From the NCBI GenBank assembly GCA_037954325.1, contig JBBMNZ010000007.1:6075001-6139000 (forward strand): 64,000 nucleotides of DNA, in the 5' to 3' direction. The first letter of the stretch is position 1; the number at the start of each line of letters is the position of its first letter. The DNA is from Fistularia commersonii. Its lineage: Eukaryota > Chordata > Actinopteri > Syngnathiformes > Fistulariidae. The notes beneath the pieces are model-generated. The model was given only the letters and a program-made list of their open reading frames with translations, did no database searches and had not been told where the DNA came from. Made by a program: the position numbers and the translations under genes. Below are positions 1 to 25,500 of this stretch, one piece after another.

Positions 1-283
1 AGCGCGACAAACATTCCCGTGACCAATCAGAATTGTTCCAGTCTGACCGCTCAGGGTGAACCAGGGCTCCCTTCAACCTAAGAGTACGGGATATTTTTAA
101 TTTATCACTGTGCTATTAAAGGGGAATAATCCCAGTTTTCTGGTGAAGCTCTCTTAAAGATGTTTAACTGAACTGAAGAAGCATCTGGGACGAGTTAACG
201 CGACAAGATTTCGAGAAGAATTCCAGATTTCCTTCCATGCTAATGTTTGCTAGCATGGAAGGAGTGTCTGGAGCACCTTAGAG

Positions 284-944
284 CAGGGATCTCAAACTCG
301 CGGCCCTCTGAACAATATTTTGTGGCCCCCTGGCTGAAATCAAATCTTTGCATTAGTCCAACCCGTGTGTTTTTTCTCACATGCATCTGGGGGTTTTATA
401 CAGTGGGTTTCATAAAAAAAAAAACGGGCAAGGAAAAAATGAAAAAGTAACTGCAATATATTTTTTGCTTCAAAATTTGAAAACAAAATGATTTTTTGAT
501 GAAAAAACGTCCAGTGACATTGTTAAAATTATCTTTTCTTTTCTTATTTCTATAAAAAAATCACAAAAAAAAAAAAAAAAATGGGCAAAACTAAAAAGAT
601 TGATTTAACAATGGGAATGGCCACCTTTAGCCTTGTAAACATTATACATGCTACTAATCCATTTTCTAATAATTCCAGTACCAAATTTTCTCTTTTAACT
701 CAACGATATTTTTGGGGTGTAATTTCAACAATTCTTTTTTAATATTCATTTTAAAAAATTAATTTGTCATGTTTTTTTTAGAGGAACAGTTCGTGACATA
801 TGAAGAGTTTTATAATTTTCCTGTTTACACTAAAACAAAGGAAACATTTGGACTGAGTGTAACTCCTAGGTAATGATTTTACCGGTCCGGCCCCCGTGAC
901 ATCAAATTAGGCCGAATGTAACCAAAGTGAGTTCGACACCCCTG
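284..944. mobile_element. Non-autonomous hAT element (661 bp) with 8-bp TSD
   Basis: The ends CAGGGATCTCAAACTCG (284-300) and, inverted, CAGGGGTGTCGAACTCA (944-928) form terminal inverted repeats. CCTTAGAG flanks both sides exactly (276-283 and 945-952), the 8-bp duplication typical of hAT. The AT-rich interior has no transposase. It lies in the first PPM1H intron. Confidence 0.93.
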
Positions 945-1054
945 CCTTAGAGGGTCTCCTCCGAGCTTCCTGAAGGTTTTCGGACGACGGTGTCGGACCT
1001 CCTCGCCCCATGGGAGGCAGATAAACTCAGTCCGGTTCTCCTCCGTGTCTCCAG

Positions 1055-14646
<13,592 letters not shown>

Positions 14647-15520
14647 TCAGGTCCTAAAACCCGACCCGGACTTACAGACTGCATAATATTTGTAAGATGT
14701 AAATACTTTCTGACGAGCGTGTCGTCCCAAACACCTGCACAGCGAATAATAGTGAACGGGCGTTTCTCGAGACGTGCGAGTCACACCCCTGCCCCTGCAG
14801 AATCTGCAGTTTTAGCCATTTTGTTATAAGAAAGACAAAAAAAAAAAAAAAGAAACACTAACCCCTGATTTGGGTGTTGTGTTCGTCTCCACCTTTATTA
14901 CAGCATTAACTATGTCTACTATTTGTTCCTTCTTATGCTTCCTAGAGGATTCATTTTGGTTGTTGTTTTTAGAGGCAATTCACTGAAACCAAAAACCGCG
15001 ACAAGTTTGCCATCGCCATTTCTGCTCACTTTACATCTCTTTACTTGATTGAATACTTGGCGGCGAGGAAACAGTGCTTCTTTGAGGGGACGGGACCTCG
15101 GGACGGATCCCAGCTGCATGTGGGCGGCCTTCTGCCTCGACCAGCCGGGCTGTGAGCCACAGATTCACTGCTAATGCAAGCTACATGCTAATACCTGAAA
15201 TAGTACCATAACAGCTTTAATATTCCTTGAAGATATAACTGATGGATCAGGAGTGGATCATGAAGATGAACCCACGTCCCCTGGAAACCTGCCCAAGGAC
15301 CCGGGAGAAGATATGGGGTTGCTACCGTGCATTGATGAAGGGACGTGAGTGCACAAAAGCATCACATGGATGGCAGAGTAAACTCATGGCACCATAGCTC
15401 GAGGCTAAGCTAACGCTAACTATAAGTTTTTTCAAAAAAAGGGAGGTTTTAAGCCTTTCCTTGGATGGAGAGCTGAAGATGGTTCCACGGAAGAGGATCT
15501 CATTAACAAATACAAATAAA
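14647..15520 (+). promoter_or_regulatory. ppm1h: PPM1H 3' UTR with candidate poly(A) signal
   Basis: This non-coding stretch follows the PPM1H stop. The first clear AATAAA on the plus strand is at 15515-15520; an ATTAAA lies at 15635-15640. A 15-base A run sits near 14837. The UTR end is inferred from the hexamer only. Confidence 0.4.
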
Positions 15521-15640
15521 ATGCAAAAATGTAAATAATGTTTCCTAGCGGAGGATCCTGTTACTGTGAGTCAAGCATGACATGTTCTCTGTTTTGTAAC
15601 TACTTTTGGAGTTTTGTTTTTCTTTCCTGCTCAAATTAAA

Positions 15641-18600
15641 AACAAGGATCACCTTTGACCTTTTGATGGAAGGCAGCTTCGCTCACATGTCGCTGTTGTG
15701 AAAACTTGAAGGACGGTTCCCCGTCATAAATGATTGAATTTGAATTTTGTTTTTGTTTTTTTCATTTTCAAAAATTCAATATATTTATATGCAGTTACGT
15801 CTAATCCCATTCCTTCTTGCGGTGGCACAGCGGTTAGCATCTCCACATCGTAGCAAGAAGGTCGGATTCCCACTGGGGACCTTTCTGTGTACGAGGTCTC
15901 CATGGGATTCCTTCCAAACATGCTGGAGGGTCTCGCAGGAGGTAGCTAAGGCAGGTTTTAAAGGGGAGTGCCAGGAAGTGGACCATTGGATTAGGACTCT
16001 GGTAAATGTGAGCTTTCCTTTGGTACCGGTACCAAGTTTGTGCTCCATTAAATAGATCATTGATACTGGTTTTTAACCATGATGGCCAAAGTGGTGATAC
16101 TTAACATCCTTTATCTGTAGAACTGGATGACATAGACCGATGGAAACCGGACCTAAACCCAAATTGTCTTGGGTGGGCTTTCCAACGCCACCGTTCTCAA
16201 GCTTGTGCGACTTTTGGTTGGATAATTAGGTTTGGCATTAAGAAGTGGCAATCCGGGCGGGGCTGCAGAGCAACGCACGATGCGGAGCAACGCTTCTCCG
16301 CGAGGCCTCCCGCGTCCCGGTTCTCTCTCTCCATACGTTCCCGTCCTCTCTCGCCCACTCCTTTCTCTCGGGCCGTTTATGGGATGGTCGCGGATGAGTC
16401 ACTCGTAAACACCGGATGGATGTCCAAGGGAGGGATCGACACAACGGACAAATATCACCGGGCAGAAACAGGACTATTGATTGATTGATTTTCTTTTCTA
16501 AGAAACCGCCACACATCCTGCATAGAAAGCTGGAATCTGATGAATGAGCTGCTGAAATGCTTCCAGTTCTAACAATAGGAGGAGTGCAGCCTGGAAGTGT
16601 GTGTTTGTACATACATACATACACACACACACACACATACATATGCATACAGCCAAAGTACATGTGTGTGTTTGTGTACACTTCCTTTTACATTTTTACA
16701 TAATTTTCACCCACACACATATATATATATTTACACATACTTATGTACAAAATATGTATGTATGTGTACAGATATTGTATATATGTATATATATGTATAC
16801 ACACACAAATATTCCTGTATCTGTTTTAATGTATGGAAATATATAAGTACATATATACATACACATGCATACAGCAAAAATAACTACAAATTAAATATAT
16901 GTGTGTGCATGTGTGCACACTTTAAAATTGGATTTAATCCATTTAATTTGACTAATGGACTCCTCCTTGACTCATTAAATTATGAAATATTTGTAATTAT
17001 TCACAAAAAATAGATGCACATGCAGGTATACATGTGCATTAAATATGTATGTATATTTGTATACAAATATGCAGGTATGGAAATACATTTATACACACAT
17101 ATTTATAAGCCAAGAGAACTACAAATATGGAGGACCACTGAAGGGCCTCCTGATTGGCATCCTTTTGAAGGCTGATGTTTGGGACGTACCAGGTCCATTT
17201 GCTCCTTGAACATCTCACTGCCACCCCATTGTTTCGATGTGCTGAATAAACAGGCCGGTGAAAGTGTGTGTGTGTGTGTGTGTGTGTGTAAACACCCAGA
17301 CCATTGGATATCTGTGGCGTCCAAAGTTCCTGGGTCCTCTGCAGGAGCTGGAGGGCCATCTGCTCTCCTCAGGCCAGCCTTGCATCCTCCTCCAGAAAAA
17401 AAAAAAACAGCACTGATCTGGCACTCTCCTCCTACCCGTCGCACATGCGTGTGTGTGTGTGTGCGCCTGTGTGTGGTCCAGATTAGATGACGGCAATGAT
17501 GACACAGTCATTCCTGTGGGTGGCTTGTTTTTCCAAGGTCACAGCGGTCCCGGCTCACCCGTGGATATTTGGGAGGGAGATACTGAGTGGGCTCGCAGCG
17601 AGATACTCATCTGCTGTGTGAGGAGCGGCGTGCACAGCCACGCGGCGCCGAGGCCCATTCACTTCCTATTTCGCCCATTATTACCAAATTGTTTTTTTTT
17701 TTTTGTTAAAAACACCGGAGTCCTCTGGTCTATAAAATGTCAGAAAAGGGTGGAAAATGTTAATTATTCTCCCTCAAAGGCCAACGTGGCTCTCGAGAAG
17801 TTCAATTTGCAAACATGGTCCTGATAGGGCCACTTGGAGCGACAGATGTGCAGCGCTTGTCGCTTTGCAAAATCGCTCACGCAAGTGAAAAGTTCAGCTT
17901 TATCTGGCGACGGGGAATCGGCGGGTCTCGTTTGACGGGCGGCTTCTCTGACGAGAACACCGGACCAAAAGATGGACGAGTGTGAAATAGGGCTCGGCGC
18001 CGCTCGCCGGGCCTCCTCTGGCGCTGTCGCGGCACGATAATAGATGATGTTTGGATTCACCCCGAGAGCCGAACCACTTGTATTTCTTACACGAGACAGA
18101 CACTAATCTGTTTATCGAATTGGAAACGGAGCAACGGCCGCTCCGTAGATGTAACTGCAAGGCTCCTGCGGGGTTTGTTTGCTAATCTTTCGCAAAAATA
18201 ACTCGTTCTTTTAAACATACAGCCGTGGCCGCGGTGGAATGCGTTGTGTAATGCCGGCGCAGATGCAGACGGCCACGCCGAGACCCGGGATGATCGTAAC
18301 TCTGCCTAACGCGCCATCAAGTGCAAACTCGTAAATATTTCATGCTAATCTCCTTGGAAGGTCAAAGTCGGGAGTCTCATCTGGGCGGCGGGGGTCTCAT
18401 CCCGAGACCGGTTACCCATCCCGGTCTCCACCCCCACCACCAGAACCCCTGACTGCCTGTGCTCATTTGATATGGAGCGGCCAGATGCTGCGAGGCGGCA
18501 GCGGCGGAGGGATTTCAAAGGTTAACTCACAACGAATGACCTACATCAGCAATCCCTGACCTCGCTGAGGACACCACCGCTCTGGCGCCCGGGGGAGTGA

Positions 18601-19377
18601 GCGTGTGTGTGTGTGTGTGTGTGTGCACTAGGAGATCATGTGGCGTGCTTGTCTGAAAACCCAGGCGAGCATTCTCCAGATCTAGCATAACATCCACTTC
18701 GGCGGTGCCGACAGCTGCATGGGTTGATGGTTGAAGTCTGCCCCGCTTTGGAAAGGGGGAGGTGGGGTTTAAGTGCAGCCCAGGCTATCTGCCCCGGGGT
18801 GTGATGGTATGCAGCACAGTCAACAAAAGGACGGACCCAGAGCAGATGGAGTGTGCAGCCGGATACCTTTGTGGGCTGCAGGAGCCACGTCACTCATCTC
18901 CTCATAGCAACAGCACCGGTGACCTACATGCTTCCTTCACGGCCCATTCACTCCGCCTGGGAAACCACGCTATCCACTCTTCCTATGTCACATTATTCAA
19001 ACTCGGACCCTCCCATACGGGCTCCTTTTTTGAGAAAAAAAAAAAAAAAAAAAAAATCTTCCATCCTGCAAAAAAAAAAACAAAAACCAAAGGTTTTAAA
19101 CAGAACCGTGTCAAATTAAAACGGCACACAAGGAAGTGCTCTTTTCTCCCGCGGCCATTGAACTATTTTATTGGATAAAACAGGATACAGTTCTGAAACG
19201 GCTGGAAAACGAAAATGATGGAAAATTAAAGATAAAGGCTTCAATACGGGTTAGGAAATGTGGACATTCGATTCCAACGCGGTGGTTCGATGAAAGAAGC
19301 GCCAACGGCGTCGATTTACCTTGAAAAACCGTGCAAAAAGCGCCGTTTTCCTCGGCTGACGTGAAGGCACCAGCACT
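15641..19377. other. Intergenic DNA between PPM1H and let-7i
   Basis: No gene recognised. It holds a tRNA-like repeat fragment (15818-15930), an AT-rich stretch of (CA)n, (TATG)n and (CATA)n repeats (about 16590-17120), (GT)n at 17263-17289, 17448-17462 and 18602-18624, and A/T runs near 19032-19080. The non-repetitive, GC-moderate blocks at 17520-18560 and 18640-19000 contain nothing I can name. Confidence 0.6.
15818..15930 (+). mobile_element. tRNA-like SINE/transposon fragment
   Basis: GCGGTGGCACAGCGGTTAGC, then AGCAAGAAGGTCGGATTCCC and CCTTTCTGTGTACGAG: A-box and B-box-like words of the same family as 13565-13705. Confidence 0.55.
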
Positions 19378-19460
19378 AGCAAGGCAGTAGCTTGCGCAGT
19401 CATCTCCATAGCGGGCAGTATCACAACCCAACCAACAGCACAAACTACTACCTCAGCCAG
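19378..19460 (-). ncRNA. mirlet7i: let-7i microRNA precursor
   Basis: Read on the minus strand, 19455-19434 is a perfect let-7i-5p (begins TGAGGTAGTAGTTTGTG, ends CTGTT). The other arm, 19399-19378, is the let-7i-3p sequence (begins CTGCGCAAGCTACTGCC). The arms pair into an 83-nt hairpin with a loop region of about 34 nt. GGAG, the motif LIN28 recognises in let-7 precursors, is kept at 19407-19404. The mature miRNA represses targets carrying the complement of seed GAGGTAG and rises during differentiation. It sits between the convergent 3' ends of PPM1H and MON2 on the MON2 strand, as I recall for human MIRLET7I. It is probably processed from its own non-coding transcript or a MON2 read-through; neither is visible here. 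Confidence 0.97.
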
Positions 19461-19910
19461 TACCGGGCCAAAGGGCTACACGGGGAAGACGACGAAAAAG
19501 GATTTAAAAAACGAATACACGTCGTTACGGTGGAAAATGTGTCGCCGCGTTGTCTCCACCGGAGGAACATTCCCATGCAGGGTGGAGAAGCTCCGGAGCG
19601 TCGTCCTCCTCCCGCCGCTCTCCGCTCCCGCCTCGCCTCTGAACACACTTGAAATGTGAGGGGGGGGGGGTCGAGGGAACCCCGCCCTGGTAGACCCGCT
19701 CTCCTCCTCCTCCATCTTCTGCTTCCTTTCAGGAGCACAGACCGACTGTCCTCCGGAGATGCGACCCGAACGGTTGGACGAATATCTGGGCTTCGAGGAA
19801 CATCGGGGGACTTTGAGGGGGTAGAGGCGCACCCCCCTCTGAATGCACAAATGGTTTGGTCCGATCCGGAACGTATTTATACCTCCTGCCTGGGAAGCTG
19901 GACTACCAAA

Positions 19911-20640
19911 TATTAAGGGTGTACAAGCATGCAGTATTGGGGAATACTCCAACACACTAAAGATGCATATGCAATACCTATAAATAATCCAACATATTAA
20001 GGGTGTATATACATGCAGTACTGGGGAATACTCCGATACACTAAAGGTGTATATGCGGTACCTATAAATAATCCAACATATCAAGGGTGTATGTACACAC
20101 ATGCAGTACTACTAAATGCTCCAACACACCGGAGGAGTACATGCAGAACTAATGGATACTACATCACAAGATGTGCATGCAGTACTTGTAAATACTCCTG
20201 CATATTATGCTGCACATGTAGCACTAATGAATACCTTTGGTGTGTATGTAGTACTAATATATTACTAAAGCTATTGAAGGCGTACATGCAGGACTCATAA
20301 ATATTTGAACATTTGCAGTGTACATGAAGTACTAATATACTGCAGCCCATTCAGGAGGAGCACTTGGTACTAGATAATACTCCCAACACAGAACATTAAG
20401 GGTAGTACATGCTGCACCACAATGTTGTACAAGCCTTACTAGTCACTACTTGTACATACACAAGGTGTATTTGTACTACTGGTAAATACTCCAACACGTT
20501 TAGGGTGTATTACACACCGCTAGTAAATGCTCCAATCAAATGTGTATACATGGGACTAAGAGCGCTGATAAAAACACCAAGGAAGTAAAGGCGCATAAGC
20601 AGTACTGATAAATACCGCAGTATATTAAAGATGTTCCCCT
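19911..20640. repeat. Decayed minisatellite, about 40-bp period
   Basis: A phrase like GTGTATATACATGCAGTACT, then AATACTCCAACACAT, recurs with substitutions. The GCAGTA-type anchor falls at about 19931, 19971, 20015, 20055, 20103, 20143 and 20179, and continues less clearly to about 20620. Spacing is 36-48 bp, giving roughly 17-18 units. Confidence 0.85.
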
Positions 20641-21244
20641 ACCGAGACGCTCCAAATGTGGCCGTCCAGCGATGGTTTCCCTCCTGACGGCTCACAGCGC
20701 AGGGCTCTGCATCACCTGCGAGGTCACCTGCTGCACCTCTGGACCGCAAAGTTCTTGTTTTCAAAGTGGAAAAACCAAAACGTCCCACGCCTAAAAGGCC
20801 CGAGTGTGAGGGTAAACTCCCATGAAAAGAACGCTCTGGGGAACTTTGGAAACCTCCCGGTGGCTAACGCTGCGGGGCAAGATTTATAGCTCTCTGGCTC
20901 CACCCTCCTAGTCTTTAAATCAACTGTTTCTTTTCAGACAAATCCCTTTTTCCTTTTTTCTTTGGCGTGTTTGTGTGGTAACGACAGAACCACTAATGGG
21001 TGTTTGGAAGGATCATCTCTTGGCATTAAGACAACCGCGTGGAACCAGGACAAACAGGATGATCATAATTTGGGAGACGTTTTTATTTATTTTATACAAG
21101 GATTGGCGTTGTCAGGGTTTTTTCGGGGTTTGTTATTCATGTGTATCAAATGAATGTTTTTTTTTATTATTATTTTTTTAATCACGCCACATGGCTTAAT
21201 CCTCTGCAACATCTCACCATGCACCCACCATGAATATTAAAGCT

Positions 21245-21375
21245 ATTACTCTGCTATTAGCATGTAGCGATTAGCACGACCGTAATAGCAGTAAGAGATC
21301 ATTGGTGCCTGTCCCTCCCAACCCTCACACTCCCGTCTGTCTCCGGGTATGTTATTTTTGTGCTGAATGAATAAA
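21245..21375 (+). repeat. Dispersed fish repeat (CTATTAGCATGTAGCGATTA type)
   Basis: The phrase GCTATTAGC...GTTAGC(G)C with CTGTCCC and CCCTCA recurs at 23140-23290 and 50605-50850; the last continues into GGTCCAGGCAGAAGGGTG and CCACTGTCACCAA. It is probably the tail of a retroelement; family not assigned. Confidence 0.5.
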
Positions 21376-22167
21376 GTCTGACTTGAATTGGCACGTGAAA
21401 CCCTCATCCTAGAACCTTCCTGTGAACGACCCGAGTGCAAAGACCTTGTTTGTTCAGACGTCCATTTTTTGAGAGTAAGCAAACAGAGGAAGATCCTCCG
21501 GTGTTATTAAAGTGGCCTCTCTGGGGACGCCGAGCTTTATTAAACGCCCACGATGGACAAAGCCGGGTGGACAGGAGAACGCGTACATCATCTCGACCTA
21601 GAAACCTGCATCCCAGGGATTTAAAGCGCGTTTTTTCAACCCGATTGAACAAAGACGTGCGGTAAAACCCGTCAGAGCTTCAGATACCTGATAATCTTAC
21701 GGCATACGATAGAGACGGATCATTTTCACGACTGGTGAGATAATAAAATACCACATTGGTTGTTATTCACCAACACAGACGTTTTTGTCGGTAGCTTGCC
21801 GTCGGGAAAAGTCAATCCGCCGAGGTCATGGACGCTAGCTATGCTAAGGTAGTTCGGATACTGTCGTCAAATAATATTGTGAGGAGAACATATTGGAACA
21901 AAACCGAGGCTGGGGAATTTTCGCAGATTTAGGAAAGCAGGACGTGAAAGGGGTTTTGTTTTGCGGGCAGCACTCCGGCTGCAGGACTACCCCGTTTATT
22001 CCACACACTTCTGAGACGGCGGGCACAGATGACAGGGAATGTTACAGGAAGATTTAGGTTTCTTTCCTTGCATAAAATCTTCTGTTGAAAATGTTGCAAA
22101 AGTCTACAGTTTCATTTAAGATCGTAAAGCCGGGTATTTCCTTCTTTTTTTTTTTTTTTTCTCAATT

Positions 22168-22173
22168 TTTTAT
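22168..22173 (-). terminator. mon2: Candidate MON2 poly(A) signal (AATAAA)
   Basis: TTTATT on the plus strand reads AATAAA on the minus strand about 345 bp past the MON2 stop. It is the first canonical hexamer I see downstream. The cleavage site is not determined. Confidence 0.4.
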
Positions 22174-22516
22174 TGTTTTTCCCCTAATTCCATCATCTAT
22201 CTCCACGCGCTGTACAATTGAACCACTGCCTCGTCGGGGGTGAAACTAAATCCAGAGGCAACACACTGCGCACTCTGAACTCTCCATGGTCAAGATGGGG
22301 TTGGGGGGGGGAGAGAGGCGTCATTGGCTTGAATGGGAAGCATGGAATCTTCCGGGGGGGGGGGGGGGGGCTCTGTTCCCCCGCTTCAATGTCACTGTCT
22401 CACTTGGAGTTCATGTCCGAGGACACATTCAAGATTCTTCGTTATATATAAAAAAACAAACAAAAAATAAGACCAAAAGACCAATCCTGGAGCCGGGGAG
22501 GGGAGGGGAGGGCAGG

Positions 22517-25500
22517 TCAGGACTCCCCGTTCTGGACTCTGGAGATGGGTGGCTGCATGAAGTCTTTGAAGGGCCCCAGGGCCTCCTTCAGGGCTGAGCT
22601 CACCTCGGCCGAGGAGCAGGTGATGCACTCCACTAGCGTCGGGTACAAGGCGATCACCTGGGCCCACGTGTTGGCGTCCACTGCTCGGGCGGAGCGAGAG
22701 GAGAGAGGGCGGGAGAGACGGTGAATTGCGACGGACGGCAATCGAAAGGCGTCAGCCGCCAAAGTAAATAAAGTAAAAAAATAAATAACCGGACGTGATG
22801 AGACCAGAGATGAAGCTTGTTTGAAAAAGGGTGTATTCTTTTTAGTTGGCAGTTAGCGCTATCCATCATTGTTATTTATATGACTGTGCAATATTTCGTA
22901 ACAGCTACATGTACAATATTTTTTCATACTCTTGTGCACTCCTTATATTCACTTGTTACTTAAGACACTTTATAGTTTATTTGTATTTCTTATTCTCCCT
23001 TTTTTTCCCTTTTTTTAACTGTTTTTTTTTCTGTCTATACAATTTTCTCCTATTTATTATTGTTATATTTTTCTTGTAACTCTGGCACAACAATTTCCCT
23101 CGGAATAAATAAAGTTATTCCTATTTCTTTTATTAATATTAAGTTATTGCTCAGCTATTAGCCTGTAGCTGTTAGCGCTGCTGGTATGAGTAGTGATAGA
23201 TCCCTCATATCCCCTGTGCTGCCCCGCATTGAGCTGGGATCTGACCCAAGTTTCCTTGCCGCCACCTCCTGCAGACCTTCGGCCGCGTGTGCTAGAGATT
23301 AGCTTAAACACCGGTGCACAAACACTGGCCTGAGGACGCACAAATCCCATTGATCGGCGAAGGTCGGCGCTCACCGTTTTCCGGCTGGGTCTTCTTCAGA
23401 GAGTCCATCAAAGTGCTGATAGCTTTCAGGACGAATATGATCTCCGTCACTTGTTGTCTGGAGAAAATAATGAGGACAAAAAAAAAAAAAAAAAAAAAAA
23501 GACAGGTGGTTGTTTGCAGGTTTTTGTAATGCTATCGTTTGCATCAGCATACAGAAATAAGTTCTCCAGACCTGTGTGTCATCAATGCACACTGCAGATG
23601 TAAAACAAATAAGATGTTGCTTCAGTACATGGCAGCGGATATCTTCTCGTTTGCACACCGCTGCATATAATTATATATTTTTTTTTAAATCTATGAAACA
23701 TTAGGTTTGCTGCTATTGATTATGAGTGTAAACTTAACAATGCAGATATGTGATTCTGAAATTAAATATACGAACTACATAACTAAATCGTGTGATGCAA
23801 ATACTGTCCTGGTAATTTAGATGCCTCTGCAGATGAATATTAGCATTTCGGGGTAAAAACAAACAAAAAATAGGGATCGTCTAAATTCACACCAGTTAGC
23901 TAAGATGCCTTCACTTCACATTCTGTTTGACAAACACTGCCAACGCCTGACTCCTGTGAAAACGGCGCTGTTCTCTGAGCGAACGGCTAAGGGCCTCTGG
24001 GGGCGCAGCTTGTTTTTTGTCACGTCTTTGACAGGAACATGCGGCCAGATGCTCGGCCTTAAAATGCGTCGCCGGCGGGTAAAACCGGTTTCTTGTAACT
24101 GAGACAAGAAGGGGGAGGAAAAAGAAAGGGCCGCGATTCATTTTGCATGGCAAAGATGGCGCGCGATGCCTAGGAATTCGTACCTGGGCAGAGGGCAGCG
24201 ACCGCTCAGCCTTTCGTCCTCCACGTAGCGCCGCAGGACGTCCTGGGACCTCTTGAGGAGAACGGAGAGCGCCATGCGCGAGATGTAGCCCTCCTGCGGC
24301 GTGGACACCTTGTTGCTGAAGGAGAACTGCAGCAGCGTCTCAAAGCAGACCTTGGAGAACTCCTCCCTCATCCGGACGTCGATCTCGGCCTCTGCGGAGG
24401 CGAAGACATCTCATTCCGGACGTTGCTCATTTAGCGGACGCCGGCGTCCAAACTTCGTTTTGAGGCGACAGGATCTGCTTTCCCTCACCTGTGAACGACG
24501 GCGACTGAGAGTGGATGGAGCCCTTGTTGAGCATGGCCATGATCTGGCCCACAAAGTCCTTGGGGATGAAGTTGGCAAAGGGTAGAATTTCGGTGCTGAT
24601 TAGCTGAACCACCTGGACGGGAAGAAGACAAAAGGTTGTTCAAAGGAAAGAGGCTGAGCTGACAGCGCGGGGAGGGCGGGAACTCTCACCTCGACATCGA
24701 TCGCTTCGTTCTTCTGAAATTCCTGGATGGACAGGTTATCCGGGGGTGTGCTAGCAAAATAAAAAACAGGAGAAAAGGAGCACAATGAGAAAACACGCTC
24801 ACATATACACACACACACACACAAACACTTCGGTGCACAGACAGGAGGCTTTTAATTGAATGTTATCTAATAATTCATATTAAGCTAACTTAGCCTCTGT
24901 GCTACGTAAACAATTCATCTGATGGTGAGATAACAGTCTTAGCTTAGCAGGCTATGCCACACGCGGCAAATCTCCGCCAGGAAGTGGACGAAGCCGCCGC
25001 CCCTCTTATACCGGTTGGTACCTTTTGGTAAAGAGGAAAACTTCGAAGGCATTGGCCAGTTCGGGCCACATGGTGTCGAACCGCCCGGAGGCGGCGTGCT
25101 GCCGGGCCACGGGCAGCCCGATGGACAGGACCTTGAGCAGGGAGGACACGGCCAGCTTCCAGGTGCTCTCCGAGGGACAGGCGTACTTCAGACCCAGGGG
25201 CACTCGGAGGGTCTGCGGGAAGAAGGGACACGTTCCCGCCGTGGTGGTTTTTGGCACAGAAAGGACGTGCGGTTGACAACTCCTAGAACAGACTGAATAC
25301 CTTGATGATGCTCTGCAGGACCTTCTCGTTGATGACGGCTTTGTGGCACGCCGTTTTGTGGTACAGGTCCACCACCACCTCCAAGGAGCGCTCAGCAAAG
25401 GGCACGTAATTTAAGGCAACCCATTCGGCCTGCGGGGAGGGGGGGGGGGCGGGGCGGTTAAACAAAACAAAGGGTAGAGTAACGGGCGAGGCTGAGACAA

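Larger units (their letters stand above)
20641..22516. other. Intergenic DNA upstream of the MON2 stop side
   Basis: It contains a dispersed repeat fragment (21245-21375), T runs at 22146-22160, G runs at 22301-22310 and 22355-22370, and the presumed MON2 3' UTR. No coding region is recognised. Confidence 0.5.

Noticed and set aside
19911..20640. Regularly spaced repeats suggesting a CRISPR-like array
   Set aside because: Units are diverged with no distinct unique spacers, no cas genes exist, and the setting is a vertebrate chromosome; it is a minisatellite.
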